Assembly (NCBI RefSeq): GCF_021534965.1
Contig: NZ_CP091037.1
Span: 2,549,501-2,613,500, forward strand
DNA from: Muricauda sp. SCSIO 65647
GTDB taxonomy: Bacteria; Bacteroidota; Bacteroidia; Flavobacteriales; Flavobacteriaceae
DNA: 64,000 nucleotides
Direction: 5' to 3'
In this document: positions 37,601 to 47,249 of the stretch, one piece after another
How the letters are laid out: the number at the start of each line of letters is the position of its first letter
Position numbering within the stretch: the stretch's first letter is position 1
Notes under the pieces: generated by a model
The model's database searches: none
What the model was told of the DNA's origin: nothing
What the model saw: the letters and a program-made list of their open reading frames with translations, nothing else
Translations under genes and position numbers: made by a program

Positions 37601-37690
37601 ACGTTAGACGTTGGATTTTTAGATGTTAGATAGAAATAAGTGAACAACAAACCCATTTCAACAACACTAATAACCAATGCCTAACAACTA
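37601..37690. repeat. Degenerate inverted repeat in the rpmJ-rpsM spacer
   Basis: ACGTTAGACGTTGG (37601-37614) is the imperfect inverse of CCAATGCCTAACAACT (37674-37689), 10 of the first 14 positions matching. The CTAACAACTA block is shared with the next spacer. Confidence 0.5.
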
Positions 37691-37702
37691 ATAATTAAAT
37701 AT

Positions 37703-38077
37703 ATGGCAAGAATCGCAGGGGTTGACATACCCAAACAAAAGCGTGGCGTAATTTCGCTCACTTACATTTATGGAATCGGCAAGAGCCGTGCAAAAGAGAT
37801 TTTGGAAAAAGCCCAAGTAAGTGAAGATACCAAGGTGTCTGCTTGGAACGATGATGAAATCGGCCGTATTCGTGAGGCAGTATCAGCCTATACCATAGAA
37901 GGTGAGTTACGTTCTGAAACCCAATTGAACATCAAGCGTTTGATGGATATCGGTTGTTACCGTGGCATTCGCCATAGATCAGGATTGCCATTGAGGGGCC
38001 AGCGCACCAAAAACAACTCTAGAACACGAAAAGGAAAACGGAAAACAGTTGCCAACAAGAAGAAAGCAACTAAATAA
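37703..38077 (+). CDS. rpsM: 30S ribosomal protein S13
   Basis: 124-aa S13, which contacts the P-site tRNA and the 50S subunit. Features are [32 protein letters not shown] and [20 protein letters not shown]. Confidence 0.98.
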   Translation: MARIAGVDIPKQKRGVISLTYIYGIGKSRAKEILEKAQVSEDTKVSAWNDDEIGRIREAVSAYTIEGELRSETQLNIKRLMDIGCYRGIRHRSGLPLRGQRTKNNSRTRKGKRKTVANKKKATK

Positions 38078-38090
38078 TAATTTGGATATC

Positions 38091-38176
38091 AGTCTTTAGT
38101 AGTTAGCTGTTAGATGAATCTGCTTGAAATAGAAATGTTTAGGATTCTAACAACTATAAACTAACAACTACAAACT
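38091..38176. repeat. Degenerate inverted repeat in the rpsM-rpsK spacer
   Basis: The left arm AGTCTTTAGTAGTTAGCTGT begins at 38091 and extends to 38114. The right part (38146-38176) contains CTAACAACTA twice (38147-38156 and 38161-38170). AGTCTTTAGT is identical to the secY-infA spacer copy. Confidence 0.6.
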
Positions 38177-38182
38177 AAAAAT

Positions 38183-38575
38183 ATGGCAAAAACAAACACT
38201 AAGACAACAAAGAAAAGAAAGGTAGTCATTGATGCTACCGGTGAGGCGCACATCACTGCCTCGTTCAATAATATCATCATTTCTTTGACCAACAAAAAAG
38301 GCGATGTTATCTCTTGGTCATCAGCAGGTAAAATGGGTTTTAGGGGCTCTAAAAAAAATACCCCTTATGCGGCCCAGATAGCCGCTGAAGAATGTGCCAA
38401 AACGGCCCATGAAGCTGGTTTGAGAAAAGTGAAGGTCTATGTGAAAGGGCCTGGCAATGGTAGGGAATCTGCCATTAGAACCATTCACAATTCGGGCATT
38501 GAGGTGACTGAGATTATTGATGTGACCCCACTACCGCACAATGGTTGTAGGCCTCCAAAAAGAAGAAGAGTTTAA
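38183..38575 (+). CDS. rpsK: 30S ribosomal protein S11
   Basis: 130-aa S11 of the 30S platform. Features are [20 protein letters not shown] and the C-terminal signature [18 protein letters not shown]. Confidence 0.98.
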   Translation: MAKTNTKTTKKRKVVIDATGEAHITASFNNIIISLTNKKGDVISWSSAGKMGFRGSKKNTPYAAQIAAEECAKTAHEAGLRKVKVYVKGPGNGRESAIRTIHNSGIEVTEIIDVTPLPHNGCRPPKRRRV

Positions 38576-38596
38576 CAATTATTTCATAATAACCTG

Positions 38597-38649
38597 TCCG
38601 CCGAAGGTGGATATCTCACGGAAGCGCAGCAAAGATTATCGAAGGATAA
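38597..38649 (+). promoter_or_regulatory. Two small hairpins in the rpsK-rpsD spacer
   Basis: Stem TCCGCC/GGTGGA with a GAA loop (38597-38611, one G-U pair) and stem TTATC/GATAA with a GAAG loop (38636-38649). They lie in the 111-bp spacer before rpsD and differ from the AT-rich repeats in the other spacers. Possible leader structure for rpsD-rpoA-rplQ. Confidence 0.35.
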
Positions 38650-38686
38650 GCCTTAATTCATAATCGCACTTTCAAAAACTAAGAAG

Positions 38687-39292
38687 ATGGCAAGATACAC
38701 AGGACCAAAAACAAAAATCGCACGAAAGTTCGGAGAAGCGATATTCGGAGACGACAAGTCATTCGAAAAAAAGAACTACCCTCCCGGTCAGCACGGTAAC
38801 AATCGTCGCCGAGGGAAAAAATCAGAGTATGCAATCCAGTTGATGGAGAAGCAAAAGGCCAAATACACGTACGGCATACTTGAAAGACAATTTAGAAACC
38901 TATTTTCCCAAGCAAAACGTCGTGAAGGCGTTACCGGTGAGGTTTTACTCCAATTATGTGAATCAAGATTAGACAATGTGGTTTACAGAATGGGGCTATC
39001 TCCTTCAAGAAGGGGCGCACGACAATTGGTTTCGCACCGCCATATCACGGTAAATGGCGAGGTGGTGAACATTCCATCGTACACGTTACGACCAGGTGAT
39101 GTGGTCGGTGTTCGCGAGAAGTCAAAATCTGTTCAATCGATCCAAAACTCATTGGATGCGAACAGTTCGGTCTATGAGTGGATTACCTGGAACCCAGAAA
39201 AGAAGGAAGGTACGTTCGTATCGGTCCCTGAAAGACTTCAAATTCCAGAGAACATCAAAGAACAATTAATCGTCGAGTTATACTCCAAATAA
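38687..39292 (+). CDS. rpsD: 30S ribosomal protein S4
   Basis: 201-aa S4, a primary 16S rRNA binder and, in E. coli, the alpha operon repressor. The S4 RNA-binding domain is [20 protein letters not shown] and following. The N-terminal part lacks the Cys cluster of zinc-type S4. Confidence 0.98.
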   Translation: MARYTGPKTKIARKFGEAIFGDDKSFEKKNYPPGQHGNNRRRGKKSEYAIQLMEKQKAKYTYGILERQFRNLFSQAKRREGVTGEVLLQLCESRLDNVVYRMGLSPSRRGARQLVSHRHITVNGEVVNIPSYTLRPGDVVGVREKSKSVQSIQNSLDANSSVYEWITWNPEKKEGTFVSVPERLQIPENIKEQLIVELYSK

Positions 39293-39310
39293 TACAACAC
39301 GTATCCTATT

Positions 39311-40303
39311 ATGGCATTACTTAATTTTCAGAAGCCCGATAAAGTTATAATGATAGACTCAACAGATTTCGAAGGGAAATTCGAATTTCGCCCTTTGGAA
39401 CCTGGTTATGGTCTTACCGTCGGCAATGCGCTTCGACGGGTGTTACTTTCCTCATTGGAAGGTTTTGCGATTACATCGGTACGAATCGATGGTGTTGAGC
39501 ACGAGTTTTCGGTAATTCCCGGTGTTGTTGAAGATGTGACCGAAATTATCTTGAACCTGAAACAGGTACGTTTCAAGCGTCAGATAGATGATGTTGAAAG
39601 CGAAACGGTAGCTGTTTCCGTTAGTGGAAAAGACCAATTGACCGCCGGTGATTTTCAGAAGTTCATTTCTGGCTATCAAGTATTGAACCCTGACTTGGTC
39701 ATCTGCAATATGGATTCAAAAGTATCCATCAATCTTGAGGTGATCATTGAAAAGGGCCGGGGTTATGTTCCTGCAGAAGAGAACAAAAAATCGAATGCAC
39801 CTTTGGGTACCATCGCTGTCGATTCTGTGTTTACCCCTGTAAAGAATGTGAAGTACAGTATCGAAAACTTCAGGGTCGAGCAAAAGACCGACTATGAAAA
39901 GTTGGTTTTTGAAATTGCCACTGATGGTTCGATTCACCCTAAAGATGCTTTGACCGAGGCTGCCAAAGTGTTGATTCATCATTTCATGTTGTTCTCTGAT
40001 GAGCGTATTACCCTTGAGGCCGATGAGATTGCCCAAACAGAGACCTATGATGAAGAATCATTGCATATGCGCCAGTTGTTGAAGACCAAATTGGTCGATA
40101 TGGATCTTTCTGTCCGAGCCCTTAATTGTTTGAAGGCGGCAGAGGTCGATACGCTGGGTGATTTGGTGTCATTCAATAAAAATGACCTGATGAAGTTCAG
40201 AAACTTTGGTAAAAAATCTTTGACCGAGTTGGAAGAGTTGGTTATCAACAAAGGACTCCAATTTGGTATGGATCTGAGCAAATATAAATTGGATAAGGAC
40301 TAA
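39311..40303 (+). CDS. rpoA: RNA polymerase subunit alpha
   Basis: 330-aa alpha subunit. The N-terminal dimerisation/assembly domain ([20 protein letters not shown]) and the C-terminal domain ([35 protein letters not shown]) that contacts DNA and activators are both complete. Confidence 0.98.
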   Translation: MALLNFQKPDKVIMIDSTDFEGKFEFRPLEPGYGLTVGNALRRVLLSSLEGFAITSVRIDGVEHEFSVIPGVVEDVTEIILNLKQVRFKRQIDDVESETVAVSVSGKDQLTAGDFQKFISGYQVLNPDLVICNMDSKVSINLEVIIEKGRGYVPAEENKKSNAPLGTIAVDSVFTPVKNVKYSIENFRVEQKTDYEKLVFEIATDGSIHPKDALTEAAKVLIHHFMLFSDERITLEADEIAQTETYDEESLHMRQLLKTKLVDMDLSVRALNCLKAAEVDTLGDLVSFNKNDLMKFRNFGKKSLTELEELVINKGLQFGMDLSKYKLDKD

Positions 40304-40368
40304 TAATCATATTTTGCTCCTCTGACGATAGGCGTTAGAGTCTGGTAGCAAGATGATAACATAGAAAA

Positions 40369-40869
40369 ATGAGACACGGAAAGAAATTCAATCATTTAGG
40401 AAGAACGGCCGCCCATCGAAAGGCGATGTTGGCCAATATGGCATGTTCTCTAATCGAACATAAGCGAATCAATACCACCGTTGCGAAAGCGAAGGCGTTG
40501 AAGCAATTCATCGAACCCTTGATTACGAAGTCAAAAGGCGAGAATAATCAAACGGCCGAAAAGGGCATGCATAACCGAAGAATTGTTTTCAGCAATCTAC
40601 GTAACAAGTACGCCGTGACCGAATTGTTTGGTACGGTGGCAGAAAAAGTAGGTGACCGACCTGGAGGTTATACCCGAATCATTAAATTGGGTAACCGATT
40701 GGGTGACAATGCTGATATGGCAATGATAGAACTGGTCGATTTCAACGAGCTTTACAATGCAGGTAAGCCTAAAAAGAAATCAACAAGAAGAAGCAGAAGA
40801 GGTGGTGGAAAGAAAACCGAAGCAGCAGCACCTGTTGAAACACAAAAAGCTGATGATTCAGAAGAATAA
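40369..40869 (+). CDS. rplQ: 50S ribosomal protein L17
   Basis: 166-aa L17, longer than E. coli L17 (127 aa) because of a C-terminal low-complexity tail (about 130-166) rich in Lys/Arg, then Ala/Glu. The core has [20 protein letters not shown]. Last gene of the ribosomal cluster, followed by a terminator. Confidence 0.97.
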   Translation: MRHGKKFNHLGRTAAHRKAMLANMACSLIEHKRINTTVAKAKALKQFIEPLITKSKGENNQTAEKGMHNRRIVFSNLRNKYAVTELFGTVAEKVGDRPGGYTRIIKLGNRLGDNADMAMIELVDFNELYNAGKPKKKSTRRSRRGGGKKTEAAAPVETQKADDSEE

Positions 40870-40896
40870 GATGTTGAAGAATTTATTGATAACAAG

Positions 40897-40928
40897 AAAA
40901 GGATACGCTGAAAACGTATCCTTTTTTT
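40897..40928 (+). terminator. Rho-independent terminator after rplQ
   Basis: An 11-bp stem AAAAGGATACG/CGTATCCTTTT with a 7-nt loop, followed by more T (to 40928). It closes the ribosomal operon 27 bp after rplQ and 29 bp before carA. Confidence 0.9.
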
Positions 40929-40957
40929 ATGTTTTTTTGTAAAATTTTTATCCGCAA

Positions 40958-42070
40958 ATGAAATACCAAGAAAGAAAAAAAGCACTTGTATTATTGGAAG
41001 ACGGAACCATCTTTTATGGTAAAGCCGTAGGCGATAAGGAAGGAACGGCCTATGGCGAGGTCTGTTTCAATACAGGCATGACGGGTTACCAAGAAATTTT
41101 TACCGACCCTTCGTACTTTGGTCAATTGATGGTCACCACCAATGCCCACATCGGCAACTATGGTACCCATGGTGATGAGGTCGAATCAGATTCCATTAAA
41201 ATTGCAGGACTGATCTGTAAGAACTTTAGCTATAACTATTCAAGACCTGCCGCCAATAGAAGTTTGGAGGATTTTCTAAGTGAAAACAACCTCTTGGCCA
41301 TTTCTGATGTCGATACCCGCGCGCTGGTGAGCTATATTCGCGATAATGGCGCCATGAACGCTTTGATTTCAACCGAAGTGGATGATGTGGCAAAATTGAA
41401 AAAAGACCTGAAAAAGGTGCCTAGCATGAAGGGGTTGGAGCTTGCCTCAAAAGTTTCCACCAAAAAACCTTATTTCTATGGTGATGAAAAGGCCAAGTAC
41501 AGAATTTCGGCCCTTGACATCGGTATCAAGAAAAATATTCTCAGAAATTTGGCCAAACGTGATGCATACATAAAGGTGTTCCCATACACTGCCACTATCA
41601 AAGAAATGCAAGATTTTGAACCGGACGGGTATTTCATTTCAAACGGGCCCGGTGATCCAGAGCCATTGACAGAACCCATTGATACGACCAAAGAAATATT
41701 AAAGACCAACAAGCCCTTGTTCGGTATCTGTCTCGGCCACCAAGTGTTGGCCTTGGCCAATGGCGTATCTACCTATAAAATGCACCATGGGCACCGTGGT
41801 ATCAATCATCCCATCTTAAATTTAATGACAGGCAAGGGAGAGATTACCTCACAGAACCATGGTTTTGCCATCAATCGTGAAGAAACAGAGGCCAACCCAG
41901 ATTTGGAAATCACCCATACCCATCTCAATGACCAAACCGTAGCCGGTATCAAGATGAAGTACAAGAACGTGTTTTCGGTGCAATATCACCCAGAGGCCAG
42001 CCCTGGGCCACATGATGCCGACTATCTGTTCGACCAGTTCTTTGAAGCTATAAAGGCTAGCCAAAACTAA
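40958..42070 (+). CDS. carA: Carbamoyl-phosphate synthase small subunit
   Basis: 370-aa glutaminase subunit that supplies ammonia to CarB for arginine and pyrimidine synthesis. The N-terminal CPSase domain (DPSYFGQLMVTTNAHIGNYG) is followed by a class-I glutamine amidotransferase domain with catalytic Cys258 in GICLGHQVLALANG and the His/Glu pair in QYHPEASPGP. carB is not in the window. It follows the ribosomal terminator, so it needs its own promoter; none is clear in the short gap. Confidence 0.97.
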   Translation: MKYQERKKALVLLEDGTIFYGKAVGDKEGTAYGEVCFNTGMTGYQEIFTDPSYFGQLMVTTNAHIGNYGTHGDEVESDSIKIAGLICKNFSYNYSRPAANRSLEDFLSENNLLAISDVDTRALVSYIRDNGAMNALISTEVDDVAKLKKDLKKVPSMKGLELASKVSTKKPYFYGDEKAKYRISALDIGIKKNILRNLAKRDAYIKVFPYTATIKEMQDFEPDGYFISNGPGDPEPLTEPIDTTKEILKTNKPLFGICLGHQVLALANGVSTYKMHHGHRGINHPILNLMTGKGEITSQNHGFAINREETEANPDLEITHTHLNDQTVAGIKMKYKNVFSVQYHPEASPGPHDADYLFDQFFEAIKASQN

Positions 42071-42082
42071 AACGTTGTAGTT

Positions 42083-42154
42083 TATTTTTGGTTATTTTTC
42101 AGCGTTTTTATGACCATTATCATGAAGCTTAAAGCAAGGCCTTTTGTATCTTCG
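42083..42154 (+). promoter_or_regulatory. Candidate promoter elements upstream of eno
   Basis: Two -7-like elements: TATTTTTG (42083-42090, exact) and TATCTTCG (42147-42154, one mismatch), 98 and 34 bp before the eno ATG. Neither has a well-placed -33 TTG, so the actual start site is uncertain. Confidence 0.35.
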
Positions 42155-42163
42155 TCGCATTAA

Positions 42164-43477
<1,314 letters not shown>

Positions 43478-43504
43478 CACCCGCTGATATCTTAATTGTA
43501 AACG

Positions 43505-43535
43505 AAAAACCACTGGTCGATCCAGTGGTTTTTTT
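43505..43535. terminator. Bidirectional terminator between eno and the DUF481 gene
   Basis: Perfect 12-bp stem AAAAACCACTGG/CCAGTGGTTTTT (43505-43516 and 43522-43533) with a TCGAT loop and T runs on both strands. It serves eno on the plus strand and the DUF481 gene (stop at 43538) on the minus strand. Confidence 0.9.
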
Positions 43536-43537
43536 GT

Positions 43538-44296
43538 TCAGTCAAAAGTGTAGACTATCCCGTTGGTCCAAGTGTATTGGGTTTGGGGTATATCTGATGG
43601 AGGAAAGGCATCAAACAGTAGACTAAAGGTTGATCTAAACCCTAATCCTTTAAATATTTCAAAGGCCAGGGAGGTCTCACTTGAAATTCTATAATCACGA
43701 AATGCAGAAAGCCTTGGCTGATAATAAGTGGTGCTGACCACCGAAACTTGACTGGAAGGATACAAACTGAAAGATAAGTACGCACTTCCCCTGATATCCC
43801 TATTTATATTGGTGCCAAAGGTCTCCGTAGATTTCTCATACTCGTACATGACCAATGTGCCCATATAAAATTTAAACTCTTCTGAAGTCCCGAACTTAAA
43901 TCTTGGACCGGTACCCATAAGACCTCTGAAGTCAATATTTGAAATCGCGTCATATTGTGATTGAGTAAAAAACTCCCATGCCATTTTTGGCTTGAACTTG
44001 TAGTTGTAGCGTAGATGTATGGTGCCGCTGTTCACAAATTTACTGCTATCGAGTTGTTGAAAATTCAGATTGGTGACCACCAAGAACAGATTTTTTTTGT
44101 TTTGATACTGTAAATGTGTTCTATTGGTGATCTTGAAGATGTCGTTCCTATTTTTTATAAGACTTAAGTCAACGCCCACATTACCTGACCATTTAGAGGT
44201 GTCCGTCACCTTTCGCAACGACTCTACATTGACGATTTGGCCTTGGGCCTGTAGTGCGACGAAGACCACGATTATGAGTGTTTTCAATCTATACAT
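43538..44296 (-). CDS. DUF481-family outer-membrane protein
   Basis: 252-aa exported protein. The signal peptide (LKTLIIVVFVALQAQG) directly follows ATG 44296, which is why this start is preferred over one at 44359 that lacks a signal near its start. The mature protein has alternating beta-strands (GTIHLRYNYKFKPKMAWEFF, FKFGTSEEFKFYMGTLVMYE) like DUF481 YdiY-type barrels. Function unknown. It is separated from the upstream stress genes by a terminator. Confidence 0.82.
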   Translation of the reverse strand: MYRLKTLIIVVFVALQAQGQIVNVESLRKVTDTSKWSGNVGVDLSLIKNRNDIFKITNRTHLQYQNKKNLFLVVTNLNFQQLDSSKFVNSGTIHLRYNYKFKPKMAWEFFTQSQYDAISNIDFRGLMGTGPRFKFGTSEEFKFYMGTLVMYEYEKSTETFGTNINRDIRGSAYLSFSLYPSSQVSVVSTTYYQPRLSAFRDYRISSETSLAFEIFKGLGFRSTFSLLFDAFPPSDIPQTQYTWTNGIVYTFD

Positions 44297-44310
44297 AACA
44301 GATGTTTTAG

Positions 44311-44356
44311 AAAAATTCCCCTGAAATATAGACCAACTGGTTATATCTAGGGGAAT
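44311..44356 (-). terminator. Long hairpin terminator after the DUF2513 gene
   Basis: Outer stem ATTCCCCT/AGGGGAAT (44315-44322 and 44349-44356), and an inner ATATA-ACCA/TGGT-TATAT stem with one bulge. On the minus strand a T run follows (complement of 44311-44315). It ends the stress-gene block. Confidence 0.75.
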
Positions 44357-44369
44357 CAAAAAAGGAGTC

Positions 44370-44663
44370 TTACATTAAATCTTCAACGACATCGATCCCC
44401 TCCTTCACTACATTGACCGTACTGTTCAGTGATTGCAGCACGTATTCATGGCCTTTCCAAGTGAGTCGTGTGGGCAATTCCCTATTTTGGGGGTTCATGC
44501 CCGTTTTGATAAAATCGGCATCTTTCAACAATTGAATATGGTAGTCGACGGTCTTTTGCGAATAGCCCTTTATTTTAAAATTGGCCGGGGCTTCCCCACC
44601 GTTATATTCTGATTTTTCTATTTTACGGATGATTTCCGTAATGCACAACATATCTCTCCTCAT
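44370..44663 (-). CDS. DUF2513 winged-helix-like protein
   Basis: 97-aa protein resembling DUF2513: MRRDMLCITEIIRKIEKSEY start, then KGYSQKTVDYHIQLLKDADF and LTWKGHEYV, the pattern of a winged helix with a recognition helix. ATG 44663 matches the family's usual start; a longer frame begins only at TTG 44687. It may be a small transcription regulator. It is last in a block with HdeD-like and DUF4136 genes, 30 bp below the HdeD-like stop. Confidence 0.8.
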   Translation of the reverse strand: MRRDMLCITEIIRKIEKSEYNGGEAPANFKIKGYSQKTVDYHIQLLKDADFIKTGMNPQNRELPTRLTWKGHEYVLQSLNSTVNVVKEGIDVVEDLM

Positions 44664-44693
44664 TCCATCTGGCTTTATCTTAGACAAATCGAT

Positions 44694-45254
44694 CTATTCT
44701 TGAATAGTCTTTGGTGTCGGAGTGGGTATTTCCTCTTTCTGGAAGCCTTTGGCAATCAAATAACTTCCGTAGATCAGAAACTGCATACCCATGAAAATGG
44801 TTATCGAAAGTACCCCGATCAAAGGTTTGAATATGATGATACCACCAAATAAAATCGAAAATATGCCCATGATGAGGAGTACCCACCATTTTTTGAACCT
44901 CAATTTTTTGAGTCCCAAAGAAAGACCAGATTCCATCATACCTATGGCGACCGTCCAGGCGCCAATAAAGACCACCAATAAAGGGGCCGTCAAAGCAGGG
45001 TAGAACAGCAGTGCACCGCCCAATAGAATATCCAAAATGCCCAATGCCAATGTCCACCCCCACTTGTTGTACAGTTTTCTGACACTGATGCTTCCAATCA
45101 CGAAGATTATACCCGTTAAGAGGGTCAAAAACCCAATTACCGATGTCAGGCCCATCAACGAGGCCAACGGATTTCTAAATATCAATACCGCAATGATGAT
45201 GAACAAAACTCCGCGTAAAAGGTACATCCACCAATTTTTTCTTTTAGTATTCAT
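44694..45254 (-). CDS. HdeD-like membrane protein (DUF308)
   Basis: 186-aa integral membrane protein with six transmembrane helices in pairs, as in HdeD/DUF308 proteins (LLRGVLFIIIAVLIFRNPLA, ILDILLGGALLFYPALTAPL, ILFGGIIIFKPL). E. coli HdeD is linked to acid resistance at high cell density. Here it is downstream of a DUF4136 lipoprotein and close to CsbD-like genes, suggesting an envelope stress role (inference). Confidence 0.88.
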   Translation of the reverse strand: MNTKRKNWWMYLLRGVLFIIIAVLIFRNPLASLMGLTSVIGFLTLLTGIIFVIGSISVRKLYNKWGWTLALGILDILLGGALLFYPALTAPLLVVFIGAWTVAIGMMESGLSLGLKKLRFKKWWVLLIMGIFSILFGGIIIFKPLIGVLSITIFMGMQFLIYGSYLIAKGFQKEEIPTPTPKTIQE

Positions 45255-45284
45255 TTTTTCTTTTTTAAGTAGTTGTGTTTTTGA

Positions 45285-45830
45285 TTAAACTTTTGGTGGG
45301 TATTTTGACACAATGGCCCTTACCGCCTCGTCAATGGTCTTTTGCATATCTTCTTGCTTGCCAGTGATGACACCTGTGGCAAGGCCCCTCCATACCAGAT
45401 TCTTTGTTGATGCATCAACAATGTCAATGATCAAAGTGCCCTGCTCATACTCTTTTATGTAGGTATCTAAGTGTGTCATGCCCCCATATTGTTGATCGCG
45501 ATACGTGGTTCTGGTGATGCTTTTTGACTCATGGCTGTCCAACACGAAAAAGTTGATGTACAGGTCAGGTGTTTCGGTTTCTTCCAAGCCCTTGTTTTTC
45601 AATTGTTCGTGAATTGAGTTTTCAAAGGTTCTTTTGTTCTCGGTACTGTAATTATCGTGTGTGTCTGAAACGGAAACTTCATTTAAAAACTTATAGGAAC
45701 TATAAGAATTGAAGTTGGCTTCTTTGTCGTATTCGACCACTGTCTGCAAATTTTTGATGGAATTGCAGCTGACCATCAGCAGTAGGGCCGGTACTATGAC
45801 CACCACCCAATTGATTATTCTTGTTTTCAT
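45285..45830 (-). CDS. DUF4136-family lipoprotein
   Basis: 181-aa lipoprotein. The signal WVVVIVPALLLMVSC lies just after ATG 45830, which is chosen over a longer frame starting at 45863 inside a terminator hairpin. The mature DUF4136 part includes YSSYKFLNEV, DLYINFFVLDSHESKS and LIIDIVDASTKNLVWRGLAT. Family function unknown. It heads the DUF4136-HdeD-DUF2513 block, directly after the terminator that follows the CsbD-like gene. Confidence 0.88.
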   Translation of the reverse strand: MKTRIINWVVVIVPALLLMVSCNSIKNLQTVVEYDKEANFNSYSSYKFLNEVSVSDTHDNYSTENKRTFENSIHEQLKNKGLEETETPDLYINFFVLDSHESKSITRTTYRDQQYGGMTHLDTYIKEYEQGTLIIDIVDASTKNLVWRGLATGVITGKQEDMQKTIDEAVRAIVSKYPPKV

Positions 45831-45855
45831 GATTTCTGGTTTTTTAGTGTTAGTG

Positions 45856-45882
45856 AAAAACATCCCCGTTTTTTCGGGGATG
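45856..45882 (-). terminator. Terminator after the first CsbD-like gene
   Basis: Perfect 8-bp stem CATCCCCG/CGGGGATG (45861-45868 and 45875-45882) with a 6-nt loop. Read on the minus strand it is followed by TTTTT. It separates the CsbD genes from the DUF4136 block, though read-through is possible. Confidence 0.8.
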
Positions 45883-45893
45883 CATTTTTGTGA

Positions 45894-46283
45894 TTACGAG
45901 ATTTCCTTCAAAAAATGATCTACTTCCTCTAGGGCCTGTGCCCTTGATTTGCCAAGTCTTTCTTGCAAAAGACCGACCAATCGTGTTTTACTACCATTGA
46001 TTTTGTCAGCATCGTTCTCTGTGATGATGCCCCAATACTTTTGCATTTTTCCTTTAAGTTGGTTCCATTCTCCGGCAGAGGCCATGTTGTCATAGCGTGC
46101 CTGAAGTTTGGCTACTTCCTTTCGTGCCTCTTCAATTGAATGGCCGTAACGTTGCTGCAGAAGACCTTCGAGTTTCTTGGCATCACCTGCTATCTGGTCA
46201 AGTTCATTGTGGGTCAATTTGCCCCATGTTTTTTGAGCCTCTCCTTTAAGCTCATTCCAATACCCATTTAAAATTTCACTCAT
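45894..46283 (-). CDS. CsbD-like protein with two internal repeats
   Basis: 129-aa protein made of two CsbD-type repeats of about 50 residues, spaced by 64 residues: WNELKGEAQKTWGKLTHNEL (residues 9-28) and WNQLKGKMQKYWGIITENDA (73-92), each followed by a (K/T)RL-G-LLQ-R-G segment. CsbD-like proteins are small, helical and usually single-repeat, and in Bacillus csbD is a sigma-B general-stress gene. It has a shorter conserved paralogue signal in the next gene upstream and ends at a terminator. Confidence 0.85.
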   Translation of the reverse strand: MSEILNGYWNELKGEAQKTWGKLTHNELDQIAGDAKKLEGLLQQRYGHSIEEARKEVAKLQARYDNMASAGEWNQLKGKMQKYWGIITENDADKINGSKTRLVGLLQERLGKSRAQALEEVDHFLKEIS

Positions 46284-46359
46284 AACTTTTGGTTTTAATG
46301 ATTACTATTAGTGATTTGTTGATAATGTTTTTGTTCGAACCTTGTTCATTAATTTTGAT

Positions 46360-46749
46360 TCAGTCGATGAATTGTCTTAAAAACCGATTGATCTCTTCCA
46401 TAGCTTGTTCTCTTGACCTGCCATTTTTCTTGATCATATGCAACAATCTTGTTCTACTGCAATGAATGTGCTCTATATCGCTCATCTTTAGGTCAGGCCA
46501 AAATTTTGGCAATTGTTCTTTAAGCTGGTCACAAGCTGTCAAAAATGCCAGATTATCATATCTCTGAACAAGGGCGATAATTTGTTTTTTGCTTTCCCAT
46601 ACACTGTGGCCATATTTTTTCTGTATCAATTTTTCGAGTTTGACGATATTGCCGGCAACTTGATCAAGATCTGATAGGGTTAATCTTTCCCAGGTTATTA
46701 GGGCTTCCCATTTAAGGTCTTCCCAATACTCTTCCAATAAATGGTTCAT
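46360..46749 (-). CDS. Divergent CsbD-like paralogue
   Basis: 129-aa protein, the same length and two-repeat layout as the neighbouring CsbD-like protein, but diverged: YWEDLKWEALITWERLTLSD and QLKEQLPKFWPDLKMSDIEH replace the repeat cores, and most of the conserved Gly residues are lost. KKYGHSVWESKKQI and GRSREQAMEEINRFLRQF still align. It arose most likely by tandem gene duplication. Its start overlaps the stop of the upstream ABM-like gene by 4 bp. Confidence 0.78.
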   Translation of the reverse strand: MNHLLEEYWEDLKWEALITWERLTLSDLDQVAGNIVKLEKLIQKKYGHSVWESKKQIIALVQRYDNLAFLTACDQLKEQLPKFWPDLKMSDIEHIHCSRTRLLHMIKKNGRSREQAMEEINRFLRQFID

Positions 46750-47129
46750 TCATTCTTCGTTTTACAGGTATTGCTGTATTGTTCAATATTTTTTTGTTTC
46801 ATCCCGAGAATGTCCCTGAGCTGTATAAGTCCGCGCAGGCCCATGCCCATTTGATTCTTGAAATAGCGTATCTCAGGATTTTTTCTGAGTAGTTTTAAAG
46901 CGATGAGCAACATTGAAAATTGATCAGATTCCAAATGTTTGCGAAAATCGTTGGGGTTTTTCCAGATACTGAAGAATGAAAAAATGTTTTCGTTCTCGAG
47001 ATGTTGATAGATTTCAAATTCTTCACAGTTGTACTTTTCTTTTGATTTTATGGCTACCTCTTGCATGATTTTTAGAAATTCATTCCTTTTGTTTTCCCTT
47101 ACCTCTACTTTGGCCATTAGTACTGTCAT
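46746..47129 (-). CDS. ABM-fold (monooxygenase-like) protein, first gene of a sigma-54 operon
   Basis: 127-aa protein with the dimeric alpha/beta-barrel pattern: TVLMAKVEVRENKRNEFLKI, CEEFEIYQHLENENIFSFFS, and WKNPNDFRKHLESDQF. This resembles ABM-domain proteins; a helical C-terminal extension of about 40 residues follows. Substrate unknown. It lies 17 bp downstream of the predicted sigma-54 start site and overlaps the CsbD-like paralogue. Confidence 0.7.
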   Translation of the reverse strand: MTVLMAKVEVRENKRNEFLKIMQEVAIKSKEKYNCEEFEIYQHLENENIFSFFSIWKNPNDFRKHLESDQFSMLLIALKLLRKNPEIRYFKNQMGMGLRGLIQLRDILGMKQKNIEQYSNTCKTKNE

Positions 47130-47155
47130 TCATTATTTTTTTGACAACACACCCT

Positions 47156-47173
47156 TGCCAATTGGTATGCCAA
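47156..47173 (-). promoter_or_regulatory. Sigma-54 (-24/-12) promoter candidate
   Basis: On the minus strand the sequence TTGGCATACCAATTGGCA (47173 to 47156) matches the -24/-12 consensus TTGGCACGNNNNTTGCA with correct spacing of the -24 GG and -12 dinucleotide. The main deviation is TTGG for TTGC at -12. The predicted start is near 47146, 17 bp before the ABM-like gene. Confidence 0.6.
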
Positions 47174-47249
47174 ATAGCATCAATTGTTTTAACTGTTTGA
47201 TAAACAGAATTTTAAATATTGAATTGAGTTGTGATTTCTTGTAAGGAAA

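Noticed and set aside
37168-38182. Spacer repeats as a CRISPR array
   Set aside because: The copies are degenerate, separated by whole genes, and have no regular unit-spacer pattern or cas genes.
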